Source: Nocardia gamkensis NBRC 108242 (GTDB taxonomy: Bacteria; Actinomycetota; Actinomycetes; Mycobacteriales; Mycobacteriaceae). From it: 64,000 bases of DNA. The notes under the pieces are model-generated. The model did no database searches. It worked only from the letters and a program-made list of their open reading frames with translations, and was not told where the DNA came from. The stretch covers positions 1 through 64,000 of the forward strand of contig NZ_BDBM01000042.1 of NCBI RefSeq assembly GCF_001612985.1. Reading direction: 5' to 3'. Position numbers and translations under genes: made by a program. This document shows, piece by piece, positions 15,783 through 24,379 of the stretch. Position 1 is the first letter of the stretch. Each line of letters starts with the position of its first letter.

Positions 15783-16283
15783 TTATCGGCCCCCGGTCGG
15801 CGCCGAGTCCCGGCGTTCGGTGCGCCGTTCGCGGATCGCCGACTCGACTTCGTCGACCGCCGTTCGGATCGTCGCCCCGTAGCCGTCGTCGGCGAGTGTG
15901 TGCAGACACCCGCGGGCGGCGTCGATTTCGCGCTGCGCGGCGTCGAACGAGCCGAGCCTGCGGTAGTCGTCGGCGAGGTTGAGGTGCAGTGACGGGTAGA
16001 ACGCGGCCACCCGCAGCGATCCGTCGTAGTTCCGCGCGCGATCGTCGGTAAGGCTGTCGGCGGCGTCCAGCGCGCGGATGTCCCAGGTGAGCGCTTCGGC
16101 GGCGTCGTCGTACAGGTCGGCGAGATAGTGGGCGAGCGTGCACCGGTGCAGCGGGTCGCCTTGCGGGCCGAGCGAGGCCCACGCGGAGAGCAGAGCGTTC
16201 CGCGCGTCGTCCGGACGGCCCTCGCGGCCGAGCGCGACAGCGCTGGTGATGGCGTCCATGGTGGGGTCGGTTGCGGAGTTCAT
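15783..16283 (-). CDS. hypothetical TPR-like helical protein
   Basis: 166 residues from ATG 16283 (GGAAAGAG upstream). Helical, with TPR-like pairs: GREGRPDDARNALLSAWASL, LHRCTLAHYLADLYDDAAEA, LHLNLADDYRRLGSFDAAQR, ARGCLHTLADDGYGATI. No enzyme motif. Probably a cytosolic protein-interaction module; not assigned to a named family. Lies directly upstream, in the minus direction, of the convergent terminator. Confidence 0.6.
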   Translation of the reverse strand: MNSATDPTMDAITSAVALGREGRPDDARNALLSAWASLGPQGDPLHRCTLAHYLADLYDDAAEALTWDIRALDAADSLTDDRARNYDGSLRVAAFYPSLHLNLADDYRRLGSFDAAQREIDAARGCLHTLADDGYGATIRTAVDEVESAIRERRTERRDSAPTGGR

Positions 16284-16449
16284 CGGGTCTCTTTCCGGGG
16301 TGGATGGGTGAGGTTCGGTGTTCGGGGTGAGCCGGACGAATTGCTCGGAGCGGCCCGGCAATCGGGAGTAGTCGGAGCGAATAGTGAGGATCGCCCGGCG
16401 GAATGAAGGCGCGGTTGCGTGCTTTTCGGCGAAGTGGTTGCGAGGACGA

Positions 16450-17508
16450 TTAGGGGGAAGAGCCGGGTTCGGGAGTCCGGACCGGCATGGCCAAGGTGGT
16501 GAGGTCTCCGTCGGTCGCGGAGCGCAGGATCACCGGCTGATCGGCCGCGATGATGTCGAGCATGAGATCGGGGCCCAGCGCGGTGTGGACGGCGGGCAGC
16601 AGTGTCGCGGGGTCGAACGACAGGGTGACGGCGCAGCCGGTGACCGTCGCGGGCAGGCGATGCGCTGCGCCGGGTGCGGACGCCATGATTCCGGTCGCGT
16701 GGATCACGAATCGTACTGGCGTATGCGCTCTTTCGAGCAAGTCCAGCATCCTGTTCCGGGCGACGATCGCTCTGGTGCGGACCGCTCCCAGTCCCGACAG
16801 CACGGCGCGGTGATCCGGAAAGGATTCGTCGATGACACCGAACCGGTGTGTGATGCCGTGGCCGGTCAGAATCAGTCCGTCGTCGGCCGGTGCGGCGACG
16901 ACCTCGTCCATGTCGCGTAGCCGTTCGGTGATCGACTCGAGGCCGTTCGGATCGAGCACCACGGACCATTCGCCGCCGTGCTGCTGCTTCGCCACCACCG
17001 TGCGGGTGGATAGACGGTAGCGGTCGGTCGCCGTGAGGGTGACGGCGTTCGCGCCCGCTTCCAGCAGAACGCCCGCCAGCACGGGAATCTCCCGGGTCCG
17101 GGCAGCGGCGGTGCGCACCTGCTCGAGCGCCTGCGCCAGCGCCGCCGCATCGACCGCCACGTGAGCGCCGAGCGATTGTTTGACCGCCGCGGCGACGTGC
17201 GCGGCTTCGCGCGCTCTGCGCGTCAGTTCCGCCACGTGACGATCGAGCAGGCGGTGCGCGCGCTCGGCGTCACCGGCGAGAATCTCCGCGATCGCCTCCA
17301 GCGGCAGCTCGATCGCCCGCAGCTGCCGGATTAGCGTCGCCTGTTCCCGCTGCGCCTCGGCGTAATAGCGGTATCCGGTCAGTGGGTCGACCCGGGCCGG
17401 AACGAGCAGGCCGCAGTCGTCGTAGAACCGCAGCGCGCTCGCCGTGAGCCCGCTGGCCCGCGCGAGCACACCGATCGTGATCAACCCTGCGGGCTCCGAA
17501 CTCGTCAC
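16450..17508 (-). CDS. MerR regulator fused to a sliding-clamp-like domain
   Basis: 352 residues from GTG 17508. Residues ~5-75 are a MerR winged helix (IGVLARASGLTASALRFYDD, DPLTGYRYYAEAQ, LRAIELPLEAIAEIL), then a coiled dimerisation helix. From ~120 on the sequence follows the DNA polymerase III beta clamp: IPVLAGVLLEAGANAVTLTA, TDRYRLSTRTVV, FGVIDESFPDHRAVL, a VTLSFDPATLLPAVHTAL strand-helix and a DLTTLAMPV end. It lacks enough length for a full clamp, so it is one and a half to two clamp domains. A TTGACC/CATGAT promoter with 19-bp spacer overlaps the start, typical of MerR-controlled promoters. Confidence 0.8.
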   Translation of the reverse strand: MTSSEPAGLITIGVLARASGLTASALRFYDDCGLLVPARVDPLTGYRYYAEAQREQATLIRQLRAIELPLEAIAEILAGDAERAHRLLDRHVAELTRRAREAAHVAAAVKQSLGAHVAVDAAALAQALEQVRTAAARTREIPVLAGVLLEAGANAVTLTATDRYRLSTRTVVAKQQHGGEWSVVLDPNGLESITERLRDMDEVVAAPADDGLILTGHGITHRFGVIDESFPDHRAVLSGLGAVRTRAIVARNRMLDLLERAHTPVRFVIHATGIMASAPGAAHRLPATVTGCAVTLSFDPATLLPAVHTALGPDLMLDIIAADQPVILRSATDGDLTTLAMPVRTPEPGSSP

Positions 17509-17514
17509 CCGGCC

Positions 17515-17545
17515 ATCATGGAGCCTCAACCAACTCGAAGGTCAA
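17515..17545 (-). promoter_or_regulatory. MerR-type promoter, leaderless start
   Basis: On the minus strand TTGACC (-35), a 19-bp spacer and CATGAT (-10) end 6 bp before the GTG at 17508, so transcription would start on or next to the start codon. The over-long 19-bp spacer is the hallmark of promoters activated by MerR proteins. Only a weak dyad is visible in the spacer. Confidence 0.35.
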
Positions 17546-17685
17546 CCCCGCCCTCCCGGCGCGACTCACCGGCTCACACACTTCGCCGAAAAGTCTCGGG
17601 CTCGGATGCGGAGCGCGGCAAGCTCCGCTGATTCGACCAGCACAATCGCCCTGATCCGTGGACGTTGCGCAGGCGCGTGAGCCGC

Positions 17686-18036
17686 TCAGTCGGTACCGGC
17701 GTCGGTGGGAGTCACCCGCCAGCGGCGCGACCAGTCCCAGACCGGCCCCAATGCTGTGCCGAGTTCGATGCCCGCGGTGGTCAATTCATACGACTTGTCG
17801 GGATTCTTCGCGATCAGGCCCGCGGACTGCAAGTGCTGCAACCGCACCGACAGCATGCTGGAGGAGCAATTGCCCATGCGTCTACGCAGTTCGAGGAAGC
17901 CGAGGCGATCGGGTTCCAGTTCCCACAGGATGCGCAGGATCCAGCGCTGGCCGAGCATGTCCATCGTGGCCAGCAGCGGCGCGTTCGCCGGGTTGTCCCG
18001 GCCGCGCGGCGGCTTGGGTTCGTTTGCGCTTCTCAT
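17686..18036 (-). CDS. HxlR-family transcriptional regulator
   Basis: 116 residues, one winged-helix domain: ANAPLLATMDMLGQRWILRI, FLELRRRMGNCSSSMLSVRL, QHLQSAGLIAKNPDKSYELT, WDWSRRW. HxlR proteins bind as dimers and often control a divergent oxidoreductase, as here (SDR at 18107). The redox- or electrophile-sensing Cys common at the N-terminus is missing; the only Cys is in GNCSSS. Confidence 0.85.
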   Translation of the reverse strand: MRSANEPKPPRGRDNPANAPLLATMDMLGQRWILRILWELEPDRLGFLELRRRMGNCSSSMLSVRLQHLQSAGLIAKNPDKSYELTTAGIELGTALGPVWDWSRRWRVTPTDAGTD

Positions 18037-18061
18037 TTAGAACCAGCATAGTGATTCTGAA
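18036..18061. promoter_or_regulatory. candidate HxlR operator
   Basis: TTTAGAA-N12-TTCTGAA is a near-perfect inverted repeat lying between the divergent HxlR and SDR genes and touching the HxlR start codon. Confidence 0.35.
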
Positions 18062-18106
18062 ATAGAAGCACTGGCCCGGGCCGCCGGGCGGACCGAGAGG
18101 GTGACA

Positions 18107-18865
18107 GTGGACGACACGACCGGACGGCGAATCGTTCTGATCACGGGCGCCTCCCGCGGTATCGGCGCGGAGACCGCTCGGGTGCTCGCGGCACGGGGTG
18201 ACCACGTGGTGATCAACTACCGGGAGAAGGCCAAGCGGGCCGACGCGTTGGCGGAGGCGATCCGGCAGGCGGGCGGCAGTGCGTCGACGGCGGGCGCGGA
18301 CATCGCCGACGCGGATTCGGCAGGCGCCCTGGTCGCCGGGGTGGTCGAGGAGTTCGGCCGGTTGGATGTGCTGATCCTCAACGCCTCCGGTGGGCTGGAG
18401 CGCAACGCCTCACCCGGATACGCGATGGCCCTCAACCGTGACGCGCAGGAACGGCTGGTTCGACTTGCCCTGCCGCATATGCCTTCCGGTTCGCGGATCG
18501 TGTTCGTGACCAGCCATCAGGCCCACTTCCACGGCCGCAAACCGGTGCCCGCCGACTACGAACCCATCGCCGCCAGCAAGCGCGCCGGCGAGGACGCGCT
18601 GCGCGCCATGATCCCGGAACTCTCCGCCGAGGGCATCGCCCTGCACGTCGTCTCCGGCGACATGATCGACGGCACGATCATCGTCCAGTTGCTGGAGCGC
18701 CGAAACCCCGACGCGGTCGCCGCGCGCCGCGACCAGGGCACTTTGCCCACCGTCGCGGAGTTCGCCACCGCCGTCGCCCTGGCCACCGCCGCTTCCGCAG
18801 AGTCGGGCCACACCACATACATCGGCGGCCAGGACTACCTCGACACCTGCGAGGCCACTTCCTGA
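18107..18865 (+). CDS. SDR-family protein with non-canonical active site
   Basis: 252 residues from GTG 18107 (GAGAGG 7 nt upstream; GTG 18101 would overlap the RBS). Rossmann cofactor site IVLITGASRGIGAETARVLA and the NAG-like LNASGG are intact, and a Ser is present in VFVTSHQAH. The catalytic Tyr-x-x-x-Lys is replaced: the segment reads YEPIAASKRAGE, where Ile stands at the Tyr position four before Lys and the only Tyr is seven before it. It may bind NAD(P) without classical SDR chemistry. Probably controlled by the divergent HxlR regulator. Confidence 0.8.
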   Translation: MDDTTGRRIVLITGASRGIGAETARVLAARGDHVVINYREKAKRADALAEAIRQAGGSASTAGADIADADSAGALVAGVVEEFGRLDVLILNASGGLERNASPGYAMALNRDAQERLVRLALPHMPSGSRIVFVTSHQAHFHGRKPVPADYEPIAASKRAGEDALRAMIPELSAEGIALHVVSGDMIDGTIIVQLLERRNPDAVAARRDQGTLPTVAEFATAVALATAASAESGHTTYIGGQDYLDTCEATS

Positions 18866-18914
18866 GCCTTCATGCGAAGACGAATAATTCGTTGGCGAGT
18901 CGCGGGTAAGACTC

Positions 18915-18954
18915 GGTCGATGGGTCGATGGGTCGATGGGTCGATGGGTCGATG
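18915..18954. repeat. five perfect 8-bp tandem repeats (GGTCGATG)
   Basis: Five exact copies of GGTCGATG in a row, just upstream of the pseudogene's plausible ATG at 18997. Because 8 is not a multiple of 3, each unit places an ATG in a different frame; gain or loss of a unit would shift any reading frame running through. Confidence 0.9.
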
Positions 18955-19477
18955 GTGGATTACCTGGGCTCTGCATCGCGGACCGGGTGGGGCGAGATGC
19001 CGCAGCCGGTGCGGCTGGAAGTGGAGCGCCTGCTCGGGGATGTCGTGTGCGCGGCCGTGGATCAGCGCGGCGGGTTCAGCCACGGGGTAGCGGCGCGCGT
19101 GCGCACCGTCGGAGGCGAGTCGGCCTTCGTCAAGGCGATCGAGGCGGGAGACGAACTCGCGCAGGTGTATCGGCAGGAGGCACACATCGCGTCGCGTCTG
19201 CCCGCGACGGCGCCCGCGCCGCAATGCCGGTTCGTCAGCGAGATAGCGGGGTGGTTCGTCGGCGGATGTCGACCCGGATCCGATCATCGCCGCCCATCCG
19301 GTGACCCGCGATGTCGACCCCGCGGCTGTCGATGCCTTCGCCTGCGCGCTCGCCGGCTACTGGGCCGCGGCCTGCCGGAAGCCGGGGCCGCCGCGTTCGC
19401 CCTGTTTGCGACAGCATCAATCGGCGTTTGCCCGGCTCGCTCGCGAGTGGCTGGCGTGTCGGATCGGATGGCAATAG
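18955..19477 (+). pseudogene. aminoglycoside-phosphotransferase-like kinase, internally deleted
   Basis: The N-terminal lobe is readable from ATG 18997 (QPVRLEVERLLGDVVCAAVD, GESAFVKAIEAGDELAQVYR) up to about 19255. The C-terminal end continues in another frame from there (HPVTRDVDPAAVDAFACALA, then CLRQHQSAFARLAREWL, TAG at 19475). The middle part that should hold the HGD.R..N catalytic loop and the metal-binding Asp is absent, roughly 100-130 codons by comparison with the family. Deletion plus frameshift makes this non-functional as a kinase. Confidence 0.8.
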
Positions 19478-19737
19478 TCGCAGGAAAGATAGCTCTATCC
19501 TCGAAAAACCCAAGGTCACTGGATGTTTGCCACGACAGGGGAGACGGGCAGGGACCGAAAAATCCGGGTGATGGGCGTGTCGCGTGGGCGGAACTCGCCG
19601 AATCCGAGGCGGCAGACGCGACTCTCGGTCACGCTAGGCACATGTGGATGTTCGGGCAGTGCCGGGACACCGGCGAGGCAAGGCATCGAGGACGTGGCCG
19701 AGACGCGTCCATCCTGGTCGGAAGGGGAGTTCCGGAA

Positions 19738-20190
19738 ATGGACCAGGCATACGAGGCCCGGGTGATTCCCGGCAAAGAACTGCTGCTGGCCGCCTTCCGC
19801 GGGTTGCCGCACATGGATCATCCGATGCTGGACGCGGCCGGCGAACTGGCTCAGCTGCACCAGACGCGCGAACGCACGCCCGCGAACCGATGCGACAAAC
19901 TCGACCGGCGCCGGGCGCAACTCGTGCGCGGCATCGACCGCTGGGTCACCCTGGCGACGCCGATCCCGCCGCCCGCCGCTCCCGAGCACGCGGAGACCGT
20001 GGGCCGCATGGTGGACCGCCTGGCCATGCTGGCCGCCCAGGCATTCGTCGCGCTCACGCACGCGCCGGAATCTGTCGTCTACGACGCGTGGGTCCGGATC
20101 GACGAATTGGCCGACGGCTACCAGGATCTCGTCGAGGATCTGCGCGCCGGGGCGAGGCGACTACCCGAGGGGCGCTACGACCGCTGGTAG
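19738..20190 (+). CDS. DUF4254 protein (copy 2)
   Basis: 150 residues. Family pattern: AGELAQLHQTRERTP, LVRGIDRWVTLATP, HAETVGRMVDRLAMLAAQAF, and GYQDLVEDLRAGARRLPEGR. Start ATG 19738 behind GGGGAG. It lies downstream of the dead kinase and converges on the IrrE-like gene with no gap between stops. Same family as 13331-13759 and 32671-33114; no coupled partner gene. Confidence 0.75.
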   Translation: MDQAYEARVIPGKELLLAAFRGLPHMDHPMLDAAGELAQLHQTRERTPANRCDKLDRRRAQLVRGIDRWVTLATPIPPPAAPEHAETVGRMVDRLAMLAAQAFVALTHAPESVVYDAWVRIDELADGYQDLVEDLRAGARRLPEGRYDRW

Positions 20191-20688
20191 CTATCGGTTA
20201 CGCCCGAACAGCCGGAACGACCGTTTGCGCCGGCGCGGCAGGGTCGAGTACACCATGGTCATGTCGGCGAAGACCTCGGCTTCCCGCTCGCGATCGACGC
20301 CGAAATCGGCACGGCCGAGTACGTGTTCGATCGAGTGCGGCGAGATCGAGGGCAGGATGACGGCCAAGGAGGGCGGCAGCGGATCGCCGCGTTCCTGATA
20401 TTTGTGGTGACCGAGCAGCATGTGACCTATCTCGTGCAGGATGACGTGATCGGCGTTGCGGCCGGTCGCCGCGGCGTCGTACACGATGATGTCGTCGTGC
20501 TTGCGTGCCACCCACAGGCCGCCTCCGCCGCAGCCCGTGTCGGCCAACATCGCTTTGGGCACGGGGTGCAGGCTGATAGAACGTCCGCGATGGGCCGCCA
20601 CCGCAGCCAGATAAGCGGTCAGATTCCACGGGTTGGGGAGGGGCACGGTCCGGGTGGCATCCCCGAAACGGGCTTCCATGCTGGTCAT
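20191..20688 (-). CDS. ImmA/IrrE-type metallopeptidase-like protein
   Basis: 165 residues. HVILHEIGHMLLGH is the zinc-binding HExxH helix of the ImmA/IrrE family (COG2856), followed by a helical C-terminus with FGVDREREAEVFADMTMV, which supplies the third ligand region, and a basic tail. Family members cleave phage-type or stress repressors. No cognate XRE gene overlaps it here; the nearest, an Scr1-type gene, begins at 23139. ATG 20688. Confidence 0.8.
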   Translation of the reverse strand: MTSMEARFGDATRTVPLPNPWNLTAYLAAVAAHRGRSISLHPVPKAMLADTGCGGGGLWVARKHDDIIVYDAAATGRNADHVILHEIGHMLLGHHKYQERGDPLPPSLAVILPSISPHSIEHVLGRADFGVDREREAEVFADMTMVYSTLPRRRKRSFRLFGRNR

Positions 20689-20780
20689 CGGCGCCCACCT
20701 TACCTATCGGGCGGCGACTAGTCATCTACGGAATTCCGGCACACCGAGGGAGATGATCCGCAGCGGCACAAGCCGATCGG

Positions 20781-22169
20781 TCACTCCGCAGGAGGCCCGC
20801 TGTCCAAGGGTTGTGCCCGCATGGCGCGGATGGCCAGGTAGTTCAGGCCCCACAGCGCGATTCCGATGGCCAGCAGCACACCGGCGATGGCGTATTGCGC
20901 CGGGTTGCGGTCGGTGAACGGTGTGACCAGAAAGCCACAGCTGAGCGCACCCAGGACGGGCAGCGGCGTCGGCGTCTTGAAGTGTTTGTGCGGCACCGGG
21001 TCTCGGCGCAGCACCAGTACGGCGACGTTGACCACGGTGAACACCGCGAGCAGCAGCAGCGCCGTGGTACCGCCGAGTTCGGGCACTTCACCGACGAACA
21101 GGATCAGCCCGAGGGCGAGCAGCGTGGTGAAGATGATGGCGTTGTAAGGCGTCCGGCGTCGCTCGTGTACTCGGCCGAACGGCCGGGGCAAGACCCCTTG
21201 CCGGGCCATGCCGTAGATCAGGCGGCTGGCCATCAGCATGTTGATCAGCGCCGAATTGGCGACGGCGAACATGGTGATGTAGGCGAAGACATGGGTCGGG
21301 AAGCTCGGCGCGCCGACCTCGACCACCTTCAGCAGGGGAGTGTCGCCTTCGCCGAGCTGGTCGGCGGGGACGAGCGCGACCGCGCTGATCGACACCAGAA
21401 CATAGATCAGCCCGGTGATGAGCAGTCCGGCGAGCAGGACCTTCGGGAAGATGCGGGTGGGCTCCTTGCACTCCTCGGCCATGTTCACCGAGTCCTCGAA
21501 ACCGACCATCGCGTAGAACGCGAGCGTGGTGGCCACGATGACGCCGCCCACCGCGTTGCGCTCCCCGGTGTCGAACTCGACGATGCGCGAGAAGTCGCCG
21601 TCACCCACGCCCAAGGCCCAGCAGCCGATCGCGATGACGATCAGCAGACCGGTCAGCTCCACACAGGTGAGCACCACGTTGAGCTTCACGCCCTCGCTCA
21701 CACCGCGCAGGTTGATCGCCGCCACCACGGCCATGAACAGCAGCGCGATCCCCGTCACCGCGGCCCCGCTGCCGAGTTCCAGGTCGAAGGCTTCGGCGAA
21801 GTTGGCCGCGAAGGCCCGCGAGGCGGTGGAAGCGGAGGTGATACCCGAACTCATCACCGCGAACGCGACCATGAAGGTGAGGAAGTGGATGCCGAACGCC
21901 TTGTGCGTGTACAGGGCGGCGCCCGCGGCGTGCGGATATTTGGTGACCAGCTCGAGATAGCTCAAACCGGTGATGAGCGCGACCAGGAACGCTACGAGGA
22001 ACGGCACCCACACGGCCCCGCCGACCTCGTTGGCCACCTTGCCGGTGAGCGCGTAGATGCCGGTGCCGAGGATGTCGCCGACCACGAACAGCAAGAGCAG
22101 CCCCGGCCCCATCACCCGGTTGAGTTCCGGCCCCGATTCCGATGTCGGATTCGCGGTGACTTCGGACAT
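20781..22169 (-). CDS. APC-superfamily amino acid permease
   Basis: 462 residues with about 12 membrane segments. The N-terminal signature LLLFVVGDILGTGIYALTGK carries the unwound GTGIY helix of APC transporters, and GFEDSVNMAEECKEPTRIFP is the conserved loop after TM6. Predicted inner-membrane proton-coupled uptake or exchange of an amino acid or amine; substrate not readable. RBS GGGGAGGA and ATG 22169. Monocistronic. Confidence 0.9.
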   Translation of the reverse strand: MSEVTANPTSESGPELNRVMGPGLLLLFVVGDILGTGIYALTGKVANEVGGAVWVPFLVAFLVALITGLSYLELVTKYPHAAGAALYTHKAFGIHFLTFMVAFAVMSSGITSASTASRAFAANFAEAFDLELGSGAAVTGIALLFMAVVAAINLRGVSEGVKLNVVLTCVELTGLLIVIAIGCWALGVGDGDFSRIVEFDTGERNAVGGVIVATTLAFYAMVGFEDSVNMAEECKEPTRIFPKVLLAGLLITGLIYVLVSISAVALVPADQLGEGDTPLLKVVEVGAPSFPTHVFAYITMFAVANSALINMLMASRLIYGMARQGVLPRPFGRVHERRRTPYNAIIFTTLLALGLILFVGEVPELGGTTALLLLAVFTVVNVAVLVLRRDPVPHKHFKTPTPLPVLGALSCGFLVTPFTDRNPAQYAIAGVLLAIGIALWGLNYLAIRAMRAQPLDSGPPAE

Positions 22170-22269
22170 GCGTCCTCCCCTCGGCAGTAAGGGCGAGGGT
22201 ACCCATTCGGCCGCGGAATAGTCGTTCGACCGGGCCGTCCGCCGCCGTGTTTCGCGGGGAGCGGACGCT

Positions 22270-23139
22270 CTACTCCATCCGATCCATCCGGCGCGCGGCC
22301 TCCACGATCATGGCCGCGGAGTCGCGCGGGCTCAGCGCCATGGCCCGCAGCTGATCGAAAATGACGCCGAAACGGCGGATTTCGGTGTGGCCCTCGATCA
22401 ACTCGTCGCCCGCGATGCCCTCCACGTAGACCAGTTCGGGATCGGCGGGATCGGGGAAATCCAGCAGGGTGAAGGAGCCCGCCATCCCGGGGTGCGCGCC
22501 CGCGTCGAACGGCAGGATCTGCAGAATCACGTTCTTACGCTTGATCTCTTGCATGAGCCGGTCGAGTTGGCCGCGCATCACGGCGGGTCCGCCGACGGAA
22601 CGACGGATCGCGGCCTCGTCCATGACCACCCACAGCTCGAGCGGGTTCTCCTTGGTCAGGTTGACGGCGCGGTCCATCCTGGCCTTCGCCCTGCTCTCCA
22701 TGACCGCCGCCTCCAGCTTCGGCATCGAGGTGTCGATCACCGCCGTCGCGTACTCATAGGTCTGCAAAAGTCCTGGGATGATGGAGGTTTGGTAGTGCCG
22801 GGCCGACAACGCCTCGGACTCGAAGTTGATGTAGGCGGCGTAGACCTCCGACACGCTGCCCTCGTAGGCGCGCGACATGCCGGGCTTCAGCGCGTCGGAC
22901 AGGAGCTCCAGTGCATCCTCGCGCTGCTCGTCCGCGATGCGGTAGAGGTCGAGCATCGCCATGAGGGTGCGTCGCTGCGGACGGGCCTGGGCGGTCTCGA
23001 TCCGGTACAGCGTCGTGACGTTGATGCCGGTCTTCGCGCTGACCTCTTCCTTGCTGAGCTGGGCATTCTCGCGCATCTCGTGCAGCATCGCGGCGAGCCG
23101 CCGCAACCGGACGGTCAGTACGGTGCGCTTGCCTGCCAT
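22270..23139 (-). CDS. Scr1-type XRE regulator (HTH plus DUF5753), orphan
   Basis: 289 residues. XRE HTH at ~15-70 (MRENAQLSKEEVSAKTGINV, TLYRIETAQARPQ) and DUF5753 from ~95 (HYQTSIIPGLLQTYEYATAV, ILQILPFDAGAHPG, FTLLDFPDPADPELVYVEGI). Paralogous to the gene at 11741-12622 but without a DUF397 partner on either side. Likely DNA-binding regulator. Confidence 0.9.
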   Translation of the reverse strand: MAGKRTVLTVRLRRLAAMLHEMRENAQLSKEEVSAKTGINVTTLYRIETAQARPQRRTLMAMLDLYRIADEQREDALELLSDALKPGMSRAYEGSVSEVYAAYINFESEALSARHYQTSIIPGLLQTYEYATAVIDTSMPKLEAAVMESRAKARMDRAVNLTKENPLELWVVMDEAAIRRSVGGPAVMRGQLDRLMQEIKRKNVILQILPFDAGAHPGMAGSFTLLDFPDPADPELVYVEGIAGDELIEGHTEIRRFGVIFDQLRAMALSPRDSAAMIVEAARRMDRME

Positions 23140-23683
23140 CAGTACAACCCCTTCGGTCTACGCACTTGCTGGAACGTGTTATGACGTTCGCCCTCGAATG
23201 CGGCCTATGTGCAGCGGATCTGTGCCGAGTGTGGGCACAGCAACAGAGACTACCTCCAGTGATCCACGTTATGGTCAGTGTTTTCGCGGGCTCTGCGTTC
23301 GGCGGCCGAGATCGAGGGGTGAACCGAACCGGCTACTCGGTTGAGCCCGCGTGCGGATACTCGCGGACCCGCTCCGCGTAGGCATGCGGGCGGCGAGAAG
23401 GCCGTGCGGCCGGAAAGCGACCGCCGGATGCCATCCCATGCGTCCGCTTCGTCCGCCGGAGGGTGGGTTCGGCTGGGGCGCTGCCGTGCCGGCAAGGCGG
23501 CGCTTCCGCGTGGATTCCGGCTCTCGAGCGTCGCGAACCCGCTATTGCAGCTTAATTGCTAGAGGTTTCATGACTAACAGGAATAGTCATTCCATGCAGC
23601 TAGAGGGATCTTTATAGAGGATGCCGAGAGTTTGCCACAATTTGATTTCATCTCGTGTTCCGGACCGTGGGCCGCGGACGCCG
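23140..23683. other. 544-bp intergenic region with an AT-rich, repeat-bearing end
   Basis: Most is featureless GC-rich DNA. The last 90 bp before the PAS-ANTAR gene are AT-rich: inverted repeat TGACTA-N7-TAGTCA at 23571-23589, two direct GCTAGAGG copies flanking it, and a TTATAG -10-like hexamer near 23611. Probably the promoter/operator of the PAS-ANTAR gene. Confidence 0.4.
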
Positions 23684-24379
23684 ATGGATAATGGCCGCGT
23701 GACGAGGATGGATGACCTCGCGCTGAGAAGCGCCTCCGCGATAGCGAGCGTCATCGCGGGCACGCCGCAGAGCGTGGGCAGCTTCCGCTTCTGGTTCGAG
23801 GATCAGCGATGGGAATGGTCGGACGAAGCGGCCGCGATATACGGCTACGCCGAGGGGGAGGCGCAACCCAGTACGGAGTTGCTGCTGGCGCACAAGCACC
23901 CCGACGACCGAGCGCTGGTCGCCCAGTCCATCGCCACCGCGGTGCGAACCGGTGAGCCGTTCTGTGGCCGCCACCGCGTCATCGACACCGCCGGGCGAAC
24001 CCACCACGTCATCGTCGTCGCCGATCGCCTGCTCGACGACCGGGGGCTGGTGGTCGGCACCGCCGGCTACTTCATCGACGTGTCCGGCACCCTCGAGGAG
24101 AACCGGCAGGAGATCCTCGACGACACCCTGCCCGAGCTGGTCGAATCACGAGCGGTGATCGAGCAGGCCAAGGGCGTGCTCATGGTGGTGTACGGCATCA
24201 ACGCCGAACAGGCGTTCCGGGTATTGCAGTGGCGCTCCCAGGAAACCAACATCAAGCTGCGGACGCTGGCGCGCCAACTGGTCGGCGAGGTTCCCGCGCT
24301 GGGCGGCGGCCCGGCCTCGCAACGAGCCTGCTTCGACCATCTGTTGCTGACCATGCACGACGTGCTCGCGTCGAAGTGA
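23684..24379 (+). CDS. PAS-ANTAR antitermination regulator
   Basis: 231 residues from ATG 23684; GTG 23699 and ATG 23708 are alternatives. Residues ~30-145 are a PAS_3 fold (FWFEDQRWEWSDEAAAIYGY, HPDDRALVAQ, GRTHHVIVVADRLLDDRG). Residues ~155-215 are an ANTAR RNA-binding three-helix domain (SRAVIEQAKGVLMVVYGINA, FRVLQWRSQETNIKLRTLA). ANTAR proteins bind dual hairpins in nascent mRNA and prevent termination in response to the sensory domain. Lies alone, upstream of the terpene synthase. Confidence 0.9.
   Translation: MDNGRVTRMDDLALRSASAIASVIAGTPQSVGSFRFWFEDQRWEWSDEAAAIYGYAEGEAQPSTELLLAHKHPDDRALVAQSIATAVRTGEPFCGRHRVIDTAGRTHHVIVVADRLLDDRGLVVGTAGYFIDVSGTLEENRQEILDDTLPELVESRAVIEQAKGVLMVVYGINAEQAFRVLQWRSQETNIKLRTLARQLVGEVPALGGGPASQRACFDHLLLTMHDVLASK

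Noticed and set aside
18915..18954. CRISPR-like array
   Set aside because: Repeats are 8 bp and directly adjacent with no spacers; it is a simple tandem repeat.
20811..22190. 459-codon plus-strand open frame
   Set aside because: Antisense of the APC permease; composition is His/Asp/Gln/Arg-rich with no protein-like pattern.
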